A stretch of 64,000 nucleotides of DNA from Nicotiana tabacum (GCF_000715075.1 NC_134095.1:10340722-10404721); one strand, 5' to 3'; positions 1-11,646 are shown, counted from the stretch's first letter. Translations and numbers: made by a program. Notes: a model not told the origin generated them from the sequence alone.

Positions 1-945
1 CGAGCTATGCCACAAAAGAAGAGGGATATCCCCGGCAGGAAGGGATTATCCCCAACAAATAATATCATCCCCAACAAGTTGTTGAACGCAGAGCAAGGAA
101 GGATAAAGGAAAAAATCATCCCAGTAGGAGTATCACAACCAACCACCATGTTTACACTAACAAATTTGTTTGATTTGAAACAGGTAAAGGAAATGGCATT
201 GATGCCAAAATGCACGCCGCAAGGGATATTATCAAACTGGGGCAGAAAATTTTCCTTTCATTTAGAAAATTTTCTGGAAGTCAGGTACCCATTTGGGGAA
301 AAGTAAAGATAACACCAGTCTCAAGGGAAGTGGTCTTTAAACCAGTGTGCCCCCAACATAATAAGTTTCAATGGAGGAAGTTGTTCCCCAGCAAAGGAAT
401 CAGAATCCCCCATCAGTGTTATCCTCGACAGCTTTATCCCCAGCTGATAACATTTTACCCCCAACAGGTAAGTAAATAATTCCCCGACAGTGTTATCCCT
501 AGCAGTTTCGAGGAGTCCAACACAAGTTTGGTGAAAATCGGTATCCTCAGCGGTTCCTTTCGGGGAAAAATAAAACGAGTCTCAAGGGAGTTAGTCTTCA
601 AAGGAAGAAGCTAATAATAAAAAATAAAAATAAAAATAAAATAAAAAATAAAATAAAAAAATAAAATAAAAAATAAAAAGGGGAAGTAGTTTGCAGTGGA
701 ATGAAACATCCTACTCAAAAGGAAGTAGTTATGGAAGGAGTAAGATAACATATTTACTCAGCAGAGTTATCTTCAGCAGAGTTATCCCCAGCGGATCATC
801 GAGATGTAGAAGCATCTTCGACGGATTTTCGACCAAGTTTCAAGAGGGTCGGATAACCCATAATGGGGAAGGTAGAAAGGGAAAATTCATCCCAAGCAAA
901 ATAATCCCCAGCAAGTATTTGAGGTAAGAAATTTTCAAGTTTTAA

Positions 946-1540
946 GGATATGTTGGGTTCATCCGCCCTCGAATAGGATATGTCGGGTTCATCCGCCCTC
1001 GAATAGGAGAACCCGACCTCGAATAGGATATGTCGGGTTCATCCGCCCTCGAATAGGATATGTCGGGTTCATCCGCCCTCGAATAGGATATGTCGGGTTC
1101 ATCCGCCCTCGAATAGGTATGTCGGGTTCATCCGCCCTCGAATAGGATATGTCGGGTTCATCCGCCCTCGAATAGGATATGTCGGGTTCATCCGCCCTCG
1201 AATAGGATATGTCGGGTTCATCCGCCCTCGAATAGGATATGTCGGGTTCATCCGCCCTCGAATAGGATATGTCGGGTTCATCCGCCCTCGAATAGGATAT
1301 GTCGGGTTCATCCGCCCTCGAATAGGATATGTCGGGTTCATCCGCCCTCGAATAGGATATGTCGGGTTCATCCGCCCTCGAATAGGATATGTCGGGTTCA
1401 TCCGCCCTCGAATAGGATATGTCGGGTTCATCCGCCCTCAAATAGGATATGTCGGGTTCATCCGCCCTCAAATAGGATATGTCGGGTTCATCCGCCCTCA
1501 AATAGGATATGTCGGGTTCATCCGCCCTCAAATAGGATTT
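946..1540. repeat. 30-bp tandem array, about 20 copies (element A)
   Basis: The unit combines GGATATGTCGGGTTCATCC with GCCCTCGAATA. It is nearly perfect over the whole array. One short irregular unit lies near 1005-1020 and a 2-base deletion near 1117. Copies at the 3' end read CCCTCAAATA instead of CCCTCGAATA. Because 30 is a multiple of three, frames stay open across the array on the minus strand and give a spurious 10-residue peptide repeat. A diverged version of the same unit (TATTTTGGG in place of TATGTCGGG) occurs in element B at 18704-19055. Confidence 0.95.
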
Positions 1541-1659
1541 TATTTTCAAAGTTGTTGTTGAAGCCAGGCGCCCACCTGAATAACGAGAGGAATACTTTTT
1601 TGTCTGTCCATTTCATATTTTAGGCGCCCACCTGTATAACAAGGGAATACATTCCACGC

Positions 1660-2055
1660 CTTTACCAATAGGAGACGCACTTCCTAGGTCTAGTTTTGCC
1701 AATAGGAGACGCACTTCCTAAGTTTTACCCATAGGAGACGCATTTCCTAAGTTTATTTTACCCAGAGGAGACGCACTTCCTGAATTAAGATTTCACGCAT
1801 AGGAGACACACTTCCTAAGTTAAAGATTTCACGCATAGGAGACGCACTTCCTAAGTTAAAGATTTCATTAATAGAAGACGCACTTCCTAAGTTTAGTTTT
1901 ACCGATAGGAGAAGCACTTCCTAAGTTCATTTTACCCATAGGAGATGCATTTCCTCCTAAGTTTAGTTTTACCCATAGGAGACGCATTTCCTCCTAAGTT
2001 TACTTTTACCCATAGGAGACGCATTTTCTCCTAAGTTTACTTTTACCCATAGGCA
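1660..2055. repeat. Tandem array with core TAGGAGACGCACTTCCTA (element A)
   Basis: Roughly a dozen degenerate units of about 30-38 bases. Each has the core TAGGAGACGCACTTCCTA followed by AGTTTA and TTTTACC spacers. The core is an interrupted palindrome (TAGGA and TCCTA around GACGCACT). The much longer version of this array is in element B at 16910-18470. Confidence 0.9.
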
Positions 2056-2080
2056 TACTTTTTAGTCTTTACATTTCATG

Positions 2081-3340
2081 TTCTAGGTCGCCCACCAGTA
2101 TAATGCGGGAATACATTTCTGTTCTAGGTCGCCCACCAGTATAATGCGGGAATACATTCATGTTCTAGGTCGCCCACCAGTATAATGCGGGAATACATTC
2201 TGTTCTAGGTCGCCCACCAGTAAAATGCGGGAATACTTTCTGTTCTAGGTCGCCCACCAGTATAATGCGGGAATACATTCATGTTCTAGGTCGCCCACCA
2301 GTATAATGCGGGAATACTTTCTGTTCTAGGTCGCCCACCAGTAAAATGCGGGAATACTTTCTGTTCTAGGTCGCCCACCAGTAAAATGCGTCAATACTTT
2401 CTGTTCTAGGTCGCCCACCAGTAAAATACGGGAATACTTTCTGTTCTAGGTCGCCCACCAGTAAAATGCGGGAATACTTTCTGTTCTAGGTCGCCCACCA
2501 GTAAAATGCGGGAATACTTTCTGTTCTAGGTCGCCCACCAGTAAAATGCGGGAATACTTTCTGTTCTAGGTCGCCCACCAGTAAAATGCGGGAATACATT
2601 CATGTTCTAGGTCGCCCACCAGTAAAATGCGGGAATACTTTCTGTTCTAGGTCGCCCACCAGTAAAATGCGGGAATACATTCTGTTCTAGGTCGCCCACC
2701 AGTAAAATGCGGGAATACTTTCTGTTCTAGGTCGCCCACCAGTAAAATGCGGGAATACATTCATGTTCTAGGTCGCCCACCAGTAAAATGCGGGAATACT
2801 TTCTGTTCTAGGTCGCCCACCAGTAAAATACGGGAATACATTCATGTTCTAGGTCGCCCACCAGTAAAATGCGGGAATACATTCTGTTCTAGGTCGCCCA
2901 CCAGTAAAATGCGGGAATACTTTCTGTTCTAGGTCGCCCACCAGTATAATGCGGGAATACTTTCTGTTCTAGGTCGCCCACCAGTAAAATGCGGGAATAC
3001 TTTCTGTTCTAGGTCGCCCACCAGTAAAATGCGGGAATACATTCATGTTCTAGGTCGCCCACCAGTAAAATGCGGGAATACTTTCTGTTCTAGGTCGTCC
3101 ACCAGTATAATGCGGGAATACATTCTGTTCTAGGTCGCCCACCAGTATAATGCGGGAATACTTTCTGTTCTAGGTCGCCCCCCAGTATAATGCGGGAATA
3201 CATTCATGTTCTAGGTCGCCCACCAGTATAATGCGGGAATACATTCATGTTCTAGGTCGCCCACCAGTATAATGCGGGAATACATTTCTATCTTTACATT
3301 TTGTTCTAGGCCGCCCACCAGTATAACGCGGGAATACATT
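2081..3340. repeat. About 40-bp tandem array, about 31 copies (element A)
   Basis: The unit is TTCTAGGTCGCCCACCAG, then TAWAATGCGGGAATAC, then TTTCTG or ATTCATG. Two unit variants (TATAATG and TAAAATG) are interspersed, as are two linkers, which suggests block-wise amplification. Related but degenerate units (GGCGCCCACCTGTATAAC, GGGAGCCCGCCC) continue to about 3510. No equally long array of this unit is present in element B. Confidence 0.95.
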
Positions 3341-4038
3341 TCATGTCTTTACCAATAGGCGCCCACCTGTATAACAAGGGAATACATCCCAGTCTTTTCA
3401 TTTCAAGTGTTGAAGTTGGGAGCCCGCCCATAATAACAGAGGCAGACATTCAGTCTTTTATTTCAAGTATTGAAGTTGGGAGCCCGCCCATATAACAGAG
3501 GCATACATTTCAAGATCAAGTCAGAAGACAATAAAATAGAGGGTTACAACAAGAATCCCCAGCAGGAAACAATAAACATCCCCAGCACCGGGAAACAGAA
3601 GGTTGCAACAAGAGGTCCCAGCACAAATTCAGGCGCATGAGTCAAAAGGAAGAAAGGACGCGTCTTGAAAGAAGCAGCTGGTGAACATTAAATCATGCCC
3701 AGCATAACAAATCTGATGAAGAGAGTTGTACCCACTAGAGGAACCACCAAAAAGCTTAATGAAGAAAGCCATGTCCCCAGCGGACCGAGCAAAATGATGA
3801 AAACTGGTATTCAGAAAAGCAAAGGGCCAGTATCATTCCAAAATTCAAGGAAGAAAAGCACCGGAGGAAACACAAGCCGACAAGAAAGCAAGGCAACAAG
3901 AACAAATTTCAGTCTAGCCTAGCTTCTTGTTTTCTTTTAAGCACGGTGTAATAAGGAGATCGGTAAGCAGTGATAACAGCATGCAACAGCAGTAACATTG
4001 CAGTCCCACGGTAGTCCCAGCTACCAAAACTTCCCATA
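3341..4038. other. Degenerate repeat units and non-coding 3' internal sequence of element A
   Basis: Contains two GGGAGCCCGCCC units near 3418 and 3478, three CCCCAGC motifs (3557, 3580 and 3775) and no credible coding sequence. It corresponds to about 19320-19975 in element B, with low overall similarity. Confidence 0.7.
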
Positions 4039-4077
4039 CTACATTAACCTGATTCCCCTTTAGCCAGGGATATGTAG
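4039..4077 (+). other. Two-stem hairpin motif, copy 1 (element A)
   Basis: Outer stem CTACA (4039-4043) with TGTAG (4073-4077). Five bases later comes CTGAT (4049-4053), then an inner stem TCCC (4054-4057) with GGGA (4067-4070), then TA. It is followed at once by a perfect 8-bp hairpin, AACCTTTG/CAAAGGTT (4080-4098). Same geometry as the four copies in element B. Confidence 0.75.
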
Positions 4078-4200
4078 GAAACCTTTGAAGCAAAGGTTCG
4101 GTTAAATCTTTTTCAAAAAAAAAATGCTTCACACGGAGTACTCGGATGGGCAAAAATCGCTCGCTTTATCTTTGCACGAAAACCATTCGTGTCTCCGGGC

Positions 4201-4213
4201 AAAGAGGGGCAGC
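4201..4213 (+). other. Polypurine tract of element A
   Basis: AAAGAGGGGCAGC lies immediately before the TG of the LTR. The identical 13 bases precede the LTR of element B at 20141-20153, which fixes both LTR starts. Polypurine tracts prime plus-strand DNA synthesis in LTR retrotransposons. Confidence 0.85.
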
Positions 4214-4659
4214 TGTAAGCACGTGATTTTTGCCCTATATGAAAATTACTCCCAAAAAATTCAAAATCAAGTGATTTTCCTTGGTGTGCAATTTTGTGAG
4301 ATTTTGTGATATTTTTGGATAATTATTTGTATTTGTCTGTGTTTGCTTATTTGTTAAATTAATAAAAAATACAAAAATATGTCACATTTTGCATGTAGGA
4401 TTTAATTCTACAATTTGTTAGTAATTAAGTTTGTTTACAAAAAATAAAAATTACAAAAATAGGCATCTTTTGCATTTTTAGTATTTAATGTCCAAATATA
4501 CAATTTTATGCTTAATTATTACTTAATTGTGCGTTAATTGTTATTGGTAGTTAATTTGCGCTTTTATAACTTAATTTAGTTCTTAATAATAATTTAAGTA
4601 TTTTTATAATTTAGTTTTAGAAAATAAAGGAAGAAAAGAGAACAAAAATACAAAGAAAA

Positions 4660-4860
4660 ATCGGATTGGGCCACTTCTTCAAATTTCAACCTCAGGCCCA
4701 AATAATTGCCCAATCTTCCCCATGACCCAGTCCACTTCAGACCGGATCGACCCGGTCCGCCCCATTAACCCATTAACCCAAGACCCACTCTTCATTTTAG
4801 TCCTAACACAAAAACAAAAAAGGAAAAACAAAACCAAAAACCCTAAAACTAAGAAAAAGA
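4660..4860 (+). promoter_or_regulatory. Housekeeping-type promoter elements in the A-family LTR
   Basis: TTGGGCC near 4667, GGCCCA at 4695-4700 and a perfect telo-box AAACCCTA at 4838-4845 precede a pyrimidine-rich tract. In plants this combination is typical of ribosomal-protein and other growth-linked promoters. All three A-family LTRs keep the telo-box 590-780 bases from their 5' end (57374-57381; minus strand at 48084-48077). That it drives transcription here is inference. Confidence 0.45.
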
Positions 4861-6502
4861 TCCGCCCCCCCTCCCTTGGCTTCTTCTTCTCCAAAATACC
4901 AAACACCCCAAGCATCCATGGCAGCCCTCCTGCCTCCTCCGACTCGAACACACAACCACCACCATCGTCTAGCCCCGTCGTTGTAAGCCCGTCTTCTTCG
5001 CGACGTCCTTCACCTCCGGCGACCATGGCTGCCCGTTCTAATGCTTGGCTTTCGTCGGAGTATCCATCTCCTCCACGTCCAGCCGAGCTCCAACCATGTC
5101 CGCCTAGCTCCACGGTTGCAGTTTCTTCTTCTTCACCTCATGCTGTCATGAACGTTCCACTTCTCCATCGCCATTGCTTCCGCTGTTACACCCAGTCGAC
5201 GACAGCGAACAGCTCGTCGACCAGCCATGACTGCCTTTTGCTTCATCTTCCCCATCCGAACGACCTCCATTACTGCTTCGTCTTCGACTGCGAACAGCTC
5301 GAACAACCACTCCTTCCTGCGACCACTCGTTTCCAGCTCAGGTATGCGGCTTCTGCTACGTCCAAACGGAAAATAAAATGGCTGCCGTTGCATCGCCTCA
5401 CTGCTGCTACTGTTTCGACGTATTCGTCGTCGTTTGTTCGAGCTTTGGTCGACGTTCGTCAAAACAATCCGTACATATTTCTTTCGATCCGGTTAGTAGA
5501 ATTTGAGTTTTATGTTTGTCCGTATTTCGTTTTGATATTTCTCGAATTTAAAATCGTTAGAAATGATTTTTTGTTTTGTTCATGTTCATATGTTTTGTCG
5601 AATTAATTTTTCAGATTTCAAATGAAAGATTAATTAATTGTTTTTCATGTTATTTCATGTTTGTATTGTTGTTTAGATAAATATTTGTTAGTTTAATGTT
5701 TGTTAGATTCAAATTGAAATTTAATTAATTATTTCTTCAATTTGTTTCATGTTGTTATGTATTTTCCAGAAATTGTTAGTGTTGTTTGAGTCATGTGAAT
5801 CCGTCATGTTTGTTGTTTGAAAAATAGATTTAGTTCATGTTCATCTTTGTTTGAAGTTCATGTTTAATCCAGTGATTTAATGTGAGTTTATGTTTGTTTT
5901 TGATTGGTTGATTTAATTTGAATCATACATTTTTGTTAATATTGTTGTATCCTTGCTCATCCATTTTGGTCTAAATTAACCAGGATTGGTTCCCGATATG
6001 GTTAATTCATTTCATTAATTTTTGAGTTGTGTTGTTCATCATGTTCATGTAATTTGTTGTTGAAGATTGTTGAGAAATTGATCATCTTGGCTATATTTTG
6101 GTCAAGTTATGATTAATTGATTGTTTAGAGCTGATGGGGGTAATTTGGTAAAATTGCATTGCATTCGGGGTAGAATGGTAATTGCAATAAGGTCGGAGGG
6201 GTATTTTGGTAATTGAACATTATTTTGATTCTTTATGTTAAGCATGGGGGACAAAATATAATGGGGTGGTTTTTGATGTACTTGTTTAACATAATGGGGG
6301 ACAAGACAAAACATAATGGGGAGGAATCTTGTACTTGTTTAATGGAGGCATGGGGGACAAATTGTAATGGGTTGTGTTGGATGTATTTATTTAATGTAGG
6401 CATGGGGGACAAGGTTTAAAATAAAGAAGATATTTAATAGTGGAGACAAAGCATGCCATTGGGGGAATAATTTGGGGTTGGGAATTCAAGACAAGGTCTT
6501 GC

Positions 6503-6510
6503 TATAAATA
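6503..6510 (+). promoter_or_regulatory. Candidate TATA box in LTR A
   Basis: TATAAATA lies about 2.3 kb into the LTR. The minus-strand solo LTR has TATAAATA at 46763-46756, about 2.1 kb from its 5' end. The third family member has only CATAAATA near 58749. It competes with the upstream telo-box region as the real start. Confidence 0.4.
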
Positions 6511-7329
6511 AGAGTTATTGTTGAACATTAAAGGGGACTTAGACTTGAGAGAAGATTGGAAGACTTAGATATTATTATTGAGAGAATATTTTTGAGAATA
6601 ATACATTCTGGAAAATTTCAAGAGTGTTAGAGAGTAAAAAAGAGAAAATGCAATTTGAACTTTCACTCGAATAATTTCCGTTTGCTTGTCTCATGTGTTA
6701 TTCAAAAATCCGAAACTACTGCCTCTTGTATCTGTTCTCTCTTCTGCTTTGACTGTGATTGCACTTTGGAATTGCTGAGTTTTCAATCTGTTACTGGGTT
6801 ATTCTACTGGTTGTTACTGATTTGCGGTGTTGCTGAATCTGCTGTTGTTGTGGTATTATTGTTGCTGACTTCTCCTTCTTTTGTTCTTGTACTGCTGTTT
6901 CCAGGTACACATCTGTACAATCTCGGCTTAAAGCAAAATGAAATATTAATCAGGCGTTGTTCCTGTTGAATCCGAACTGTTTAGATTTGTTGTTTGAATA
7001 TAATTTGCTTTCTTTGTATAAAAATGTAGTCGGTTTATTAATAAGTAATGGGGTTGCATATGTATAACTTCTTCATCTAATAATGTTAGTTGAATTAATC
7101 TGTTTTTGATATTATTGTGTATCTATCTCATGTTCTAGCACTAGTAAATAATAGAATGTAGAATTAAAGCAGTTTTTCCTTGTACAAACGCGATCGCAAT
7201 TTTTCGTTCACATTAGTCGTAACTTAATAACTGACAAGTTACGTTTTCAGCATGTAATTAATTAAGAAATTTTCTTTTGCTTTTAGTGACAAACTTAATA
7301 GAAGAAATGTAGTCACTGTAGGTTTATAC

Positions 7330-7940
7330 TTAAAATAAAATGAGACGAGTCTCGCCAAATAAATCACACATCGCTGGGGCCCTCAATAAATGCATAACCA
7401 TTGACTAGACTTTGGATTTGGCCGTTTAATGAACCTTCACGGCCTCTTCCTAAAATAAAAATACGTTAGTCTCTTTAGGATGCGCCTTAATAAATCTTAC
7501 CTTTTTAAACTCGGGTGCACATTTATGTGACCCAAATCCAAATCTCAACGGAATCGAAATGTGTCTCTAATCGCGGGTACATTGATTGTAACGTGGTTCG
7601 AGATGCGTGTCCATGACGTTGCAAATTCCCTTTTAAAAAATAAGAATGAGATGAGCCTCACCGAATAAAAAATACAAAATCGCGGGGCCCTCAGTAAATA
7701 CTTACTTTAAGATTGCTTAGACTTCAGGATGGACCGTTTAGCAAAATTCCACCGCCCTACCCAAAATAACGATGCGCTAGTCGCTTTAGGAGCGTATTTA
7801 ATAATGTTATCTTCCTAAACTCGGGTGCACATTTATGTGACCCAAATCCCAATCTCAATAGAGTTGAAATGTAGCTCTAACCACGGGTACATTGATTGTG
7901 ACGTGGTTCGAGATGTGTTTCCACGATGTTGCAATTCTTG
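7330..7940 (+). repeat. Two-unit about 300-bp duplication in LTR A
   Basis: Units of about 7330-7630 and 7631-7940. Each runs from GATGAGCCTCGCC-like sequence through GGGGCCCTCA, GGGTGCACATTTATGTGACC and ACGTGGTTCGAGAT. The same duplication is present in LTR B (9330-9560 and 9561-9870) and in both solo LTRs, so it predates the split of the A and B families. Confidence 0.75.
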
Positions 7941-8305
7941 ATAAAAATAACAGTAAATGATAAAAGCGGTTAAAAGTTAAATTTTTGCACATAGGTTCAA
8001 CATGTATTAAATCAGATAATCAAGCCAAATATGACAGTTTGAGCGACCGTTCTAGAACCACGGAACTCGGGAATGCCTAACACCTTCTCCCGGGTTAACA
8101 GAATTCCTTATCCGGATTTCTGGTACGCAGACTGTAATATGGAGTCATTCTTTTCCTCGATTCGGGATTAAAATTGGTGACTTGGGACACCCTAAATCTC
8201 CCAAGTGGCGACTCTGAAATAAATAAACCAATCCCGTTTCGATTGTCCTTTAATTGGAAAAAATTCCCTTGTACCCTCTCGGGTGCGGAAAAAGGAGGTG
8301 TGACA

Positions 8306-10225
8306 GGGGGGACTGAAGATATTCTTGGTGAGAGATTTTTGAAAAAACTTAGACATATACACACACCTAACTACTGTTCGGTGATAGTTTTCCATTTGGA
8401 GAACAAAGAAGACGTGATCTTCGTCTTCTTCGTAAAGGTTAACGACGGAAAAGAACCAAAAGAAACCCTGCTCTTCGATCGTCTTCTTCGTAAAGGTTAA
8501 CGACGGAAAAGAACCAAAAAAAAAACCTGGCTCCCTCCATCGCGTCCAGCTTCGTCAACCAGGAACAGCCACAGCAACAACCTTCTCCCCCGTTTCCCGT
8601 CGTCAATACCACCCCAAACGACGACCATGACTGCCTGAAACCGGCGACCACCAGTAGTCCGCCACTCCAGCCACAATCGTCTTCTCCACCAGCGACAGTC
8701 ACACGCAGCAAACGACCATTCCTTCTCCTCCAATCTCCATCGCAACCAGTCGTAAAACCAGCTCCAGCTACACGAAAAATAGTAGCTCAAACCCCGTCGT
8801 GCTTCGTCTTCCTCACGTGAACCAGTCCGGCGATCCTTCATTAAATCCAGCGACCTTTATTTTGTCTCGAAACAGCCCATCCTTGTCTTTATCAAACCTG
8901 TTCGAGGTTCGTTGCAGTCGAATCTGAGGTGTCGAGGTTCGTCTATGGTTCATCGCGTTTTGAGTATAACGCTGCCTTGCGGTTAGTTTTTCAGATTTGT
9001 TTGAGGCGTTATTTGGCATTTTTCTTCGTTTGGTTAAGCAGATTTTTAGTTGTTCCCTGCTCATATGTACGTGGTTAATCACTTGTTTGTTTGATATGAG
9101 CATATGAGTGAGATTCTGGCAAAAAGATGCATAATCATGCCTAGTTTTATTTTTTGTTTGTTTGTTTAAATTTTGTTTCTAGTGCTTGTACTATTAAGGA
9201 ACATTGAAGTTAGGTTATAGATTTATTGTTTTTACGTGATTTTGCTCAACAGATGTAGTCCAGTGCAATTGTCTTAGTAGTTGTGTAAATACGGGCTTAA
9301 ATCTTTGGTGGAAGTAATCCTTTGAAATTAGAATCTGAGGCGTGCCATTTAGCAAATTCCATGGACCTCGCAAAGTGCAAACGTATAGTTGTTTTAGGCG
9401 CATGTTTAATAAATATTACTTTCCTAAATTCGGGTGCGCATTTATGTGACCCAAATCCAAATCTCAGCGGAGTCGAAATGTGTCTCTAATCACGGGTACA
9501 TTGATTGTGACGTGGTTCGAGATGCGTGTCCATGACGTTGCGAATTCCTTTTTAAAAAAATAAGAATGAGATGAGCCTTGCCGAATAAAAATACAAAATT
9601 GCGGGGCCCTCAGTAAATATTTGCTTTAAAATTGCTTAGACTTCGGGATGGACCGTTTAGCAAAATTTCACGGCCCTATCCAAAGTAAATGATACGCTAG
9701 TCGCTTTAAGCGCGCCTTTAATAATTTAATTTTCTTAAACTCGGGTGCACATTTATGTGACCCAAATCGAAATCTCAACGGAGTCAAAGTGTGTCGACGA
9801 CCACAGGTACATTGATTATGACGCGGTTCGAGATACATTTTCACAATATTGCAATTCCCTGTAAAATAATAATAATAATAATGAAAGCGGTAAAGAGTTT
9901 AAAATCTGCACATAAGTTCCTATTTGTATAAAATCAGATAAACAAGCCGAATATGACAGTTGAGCGACCGTGCTAGAACCACGGAACTCGGGAATGCCTA
10001 ACACCTTCTCCCGGGTTAACAGAATTCCTTATCCGGATATTTGGTTCGCGGACTGTAATACAGAGTCATTCTTTTCCTCGATTCGGGATTAAAATTGGTG
10101 ACTTGGGACACCCTAAATCTCCCAAGTGGCAACTCTGAAATAAACAAACAAATCCCGTTTCGATTGTCCTTTAATTAGAGAAAATTCCTTCACCCCTCGC
10201 GGGGGCGGAAAAAGGAGGTGTGACA
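8306..10225 (+). mobile_element. 5' LTR of element B, first 777 bases missing
   Basis: Aligns with 20931-23257 of the 3' LTR once the 413-bp duplication of the 3' copy is discounted. It lacks the counterpart of 20154-20930 because element A ends at 8305. It ends GGAGGTGTGACA directly before the primer site. It differs from the 3' LTR by scattered substitutions, for example TGGCAACTCTG against TGGCGACTCTG, so the insertion is not recent. Confidence 0.85.
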
Positions 10226-10229
10226 GCTC

Positions 10230-10247
10230 TGGCGACTCTGCTGGGGA
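10230..10247 (+). other. Primer-binding site, tRNA-Arg type (element B)
   Basis: TGGCGACTCTGCTGGGGA lies four bases after the LTR end. Its complement ends CCCCAGCAGAGTCGCCA, which resembles the 3' end of plant tRNA-Arg of the ACG family including CCA. A tRNA-Arg primer is characteristic of Tat/Ogre Ty3/gypsy elements. The exact isoacceptor was not checked. Confidence 0.8.
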
Positions 10248-11214
10248 TTATACCCAGAACCACTGGTTCAGGGTTAAAAATTCGAGCATAGATGAATTGT
10301 TATATTTGGCTTTATTTATTATTCGATCTTATTACATGTTTTGGCCTAAATGTGCAAAATGATGCTTTTACTGCTTTGATATTATTTGAACTGTACATAT
10401 AAACTGTGCCGAAACCTTCTCTTCTTACCTTCGGGGATGTGCTTACTGGTTAAGACTCCCTATTCTGTTAGTGTCATACCCTAAATAAAAGAGGCTCGGA
10501 AAGTTTCTAAGCCGGCTGGCCTTTTGGTTCCCGGAAAGGAGCTCCTTCCTCAACTCGAGTTGTCCGCTCGGGTACACTGTCTAGAACATATACCCAGGTT
10601 GAACCTAGAATAACGTGACTTCATGCCGGATCCCTAGTAGGAACGCTTATTTGCATCACGTTGCATTTGACTTAGGGGACTCAACACAGGGGTTGGGTCC
10701 GTCTAGGACTAGCAACCTGATATGAAAAGACCATCCTGATGCATCCTATTTGTTTTCCGTGCATTTATTTGTCTCGCGCCCGCATGCTGACCGGTGTTTG
10801 AATATTAGGAATATTGTGAAATTGAAAAAAAAAACAGAAAAAGAAATAGCGGTTAGGGAGTTAATTGTTTATTTTTGAAAAACCCAATGCCCAAATACCG
10901 TCGAACTGCCGAAATTTTGAGAAAATAAAAAAAAATGTTGTATTAATTTGTTTTATTAAAAGCAAAGGAAAAATAGAAAAAAAAATCGTTGTTCTGTCTT
11001 GTTTTCAAAAAATAGAAAAGGAAAATAGTTTGTCTTGCCATGGAAAATGAAAATGAAAAAAAAAGGTCATATTTTTAAAATAGTTTTATTTTTATTTTTA
11101 TGAAAATGCCCAAAATCGAAAAGGAAAAGAGTCGTGCTTTGAAAGTGGTTTTGATATTTGCTGCCAAAAATGAATGAAAAAAAAAGTTTAAAATAGTTTA
11201 GTTAATTGCTCGAA

Positions 11215-11253
11215 CTACGCGGGTCTGATTCTCACCGGATGTGAGATACGTAG
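11215..11253 (+). other. Two-stem hairpin motif, copy 2 (leader of B)
   Basis: Outer stem CTACG (11215-11219) with CGTAG (11249-11253); CTGAT at 11225-11229; inner stem TCTCAC (11230-11235) with GTGAGA (11241-11246), loop CGGAT, then TA. Preceded by GAA. Confidence 0.75.
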
Positions 11254-11587
11254 GCAAACCTCTTCGGTTCCGGCCCACCATATTCCAAAAATCAAAAAAA
11301 AATATTTTTGATTACTCAGTCTTTTAGACCTCAAATAAATAAAAAATAATACAAAAATATTTCTTTTAATGTCTCTCAAAATTCAAAATATTTGTTTAAA
11401 AGTTCAAAAGAAAATTCAAAATTCAAAAATATTTTTTCTTTTCTTTTGTAGTATTTCTTTCACAAATCCACAGTAATAGTCCAAAAATATTTCCTTTTTT
11501 CTTTAGAAGATTTTTTGAACTTTCCAAAAAAAAACGGAAAAGAAGTTAAAATATATATATATTATCCGTCGTTTCTTTTCAAAAACA

Positions 11588-11589
<2 letters not shown>

Positions 11590-11641
<52 letters not shown>
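11590..11641. repeat. (AT)n microsatellite in the leader of B
   Basis: About 26 uninterrupted AT dinucleotides, followed by A and AAT runs. Probably expanded after insertion. Confidence 0.95.

Positions 11642-11646
<5 letters not shown>

Larger units (their letters stand above)
1..4213 (+). mobile_element. 3' internal region of Ty3/gypsy element A (partial)
   Basis: This non-coding stretch runs into the polypurine tract and LTR start at 4214. Its first 900 bases align with 16273-16900 of element B (same opening CGAGCTATGC, same succession of CCCCAGC-like motifs), so it is the corresponding part of a sister element whose 5' end lies outside the window. It holds three tandem arrays, an A-rich simple repeat around 618-680 and one copy of the two-stem hairpin. 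No pol or gag coding is visible; the short open frames here follow repeat periodicity. The assignment rests on homology to B and on the LTR boundary. Confidence 0.85.
4214..8305 (+). mobile_element. 3' LTR of element A (4.1 kb)
   Basis: Begins TGTAAGCACGTG straight after the polypurine tract and ends GGAGGTGTGACA. The same termini bound two solo LTRs in this window (56783-60655 plus, 44649-48864 minus), which confirms the limits. In order it holds a G-box (CACGTG), TGGGCC/GGCCCA elements and a perfect AAACCCTA box at 4838-4845. A C/T-rich block at 4860-5350 gives a Ser/Pro-rich open frame at 4722-5606. A T-rich stretch follows, then GGGGGACAA-type degenerate repeats at 6240-6420, a TATAAATA at 6503, and a duplicated block at 7330-7940. 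The last 300 bases are shared with element B. Confidence 0.92.

Noticed and set aside
989..1549. 186-residue repetitive open frame across the 30-bp array
   Set aside because: Open only because the unit is 30 bases long. Two frames are open and the peptide has no known domain.
2081..3340. CRISPR-like array
   Set aside because: Contiguous tandem units with no unique spacers, in a plant retrotransposon.
4722..5606. 294-aa Ser/Pro-rich open frame in LTR A as a gene
   Set aside because: Follows from C/T-rich composition. The matching parts of the other A-family LTRs do not keep a corresponding frame.
7590..7920. GGTTCGAGAT as a pol III B box or tRNA gene
   Set aside because: No matching A box or cloverleaf. 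It is part of the duplicated LTR block.
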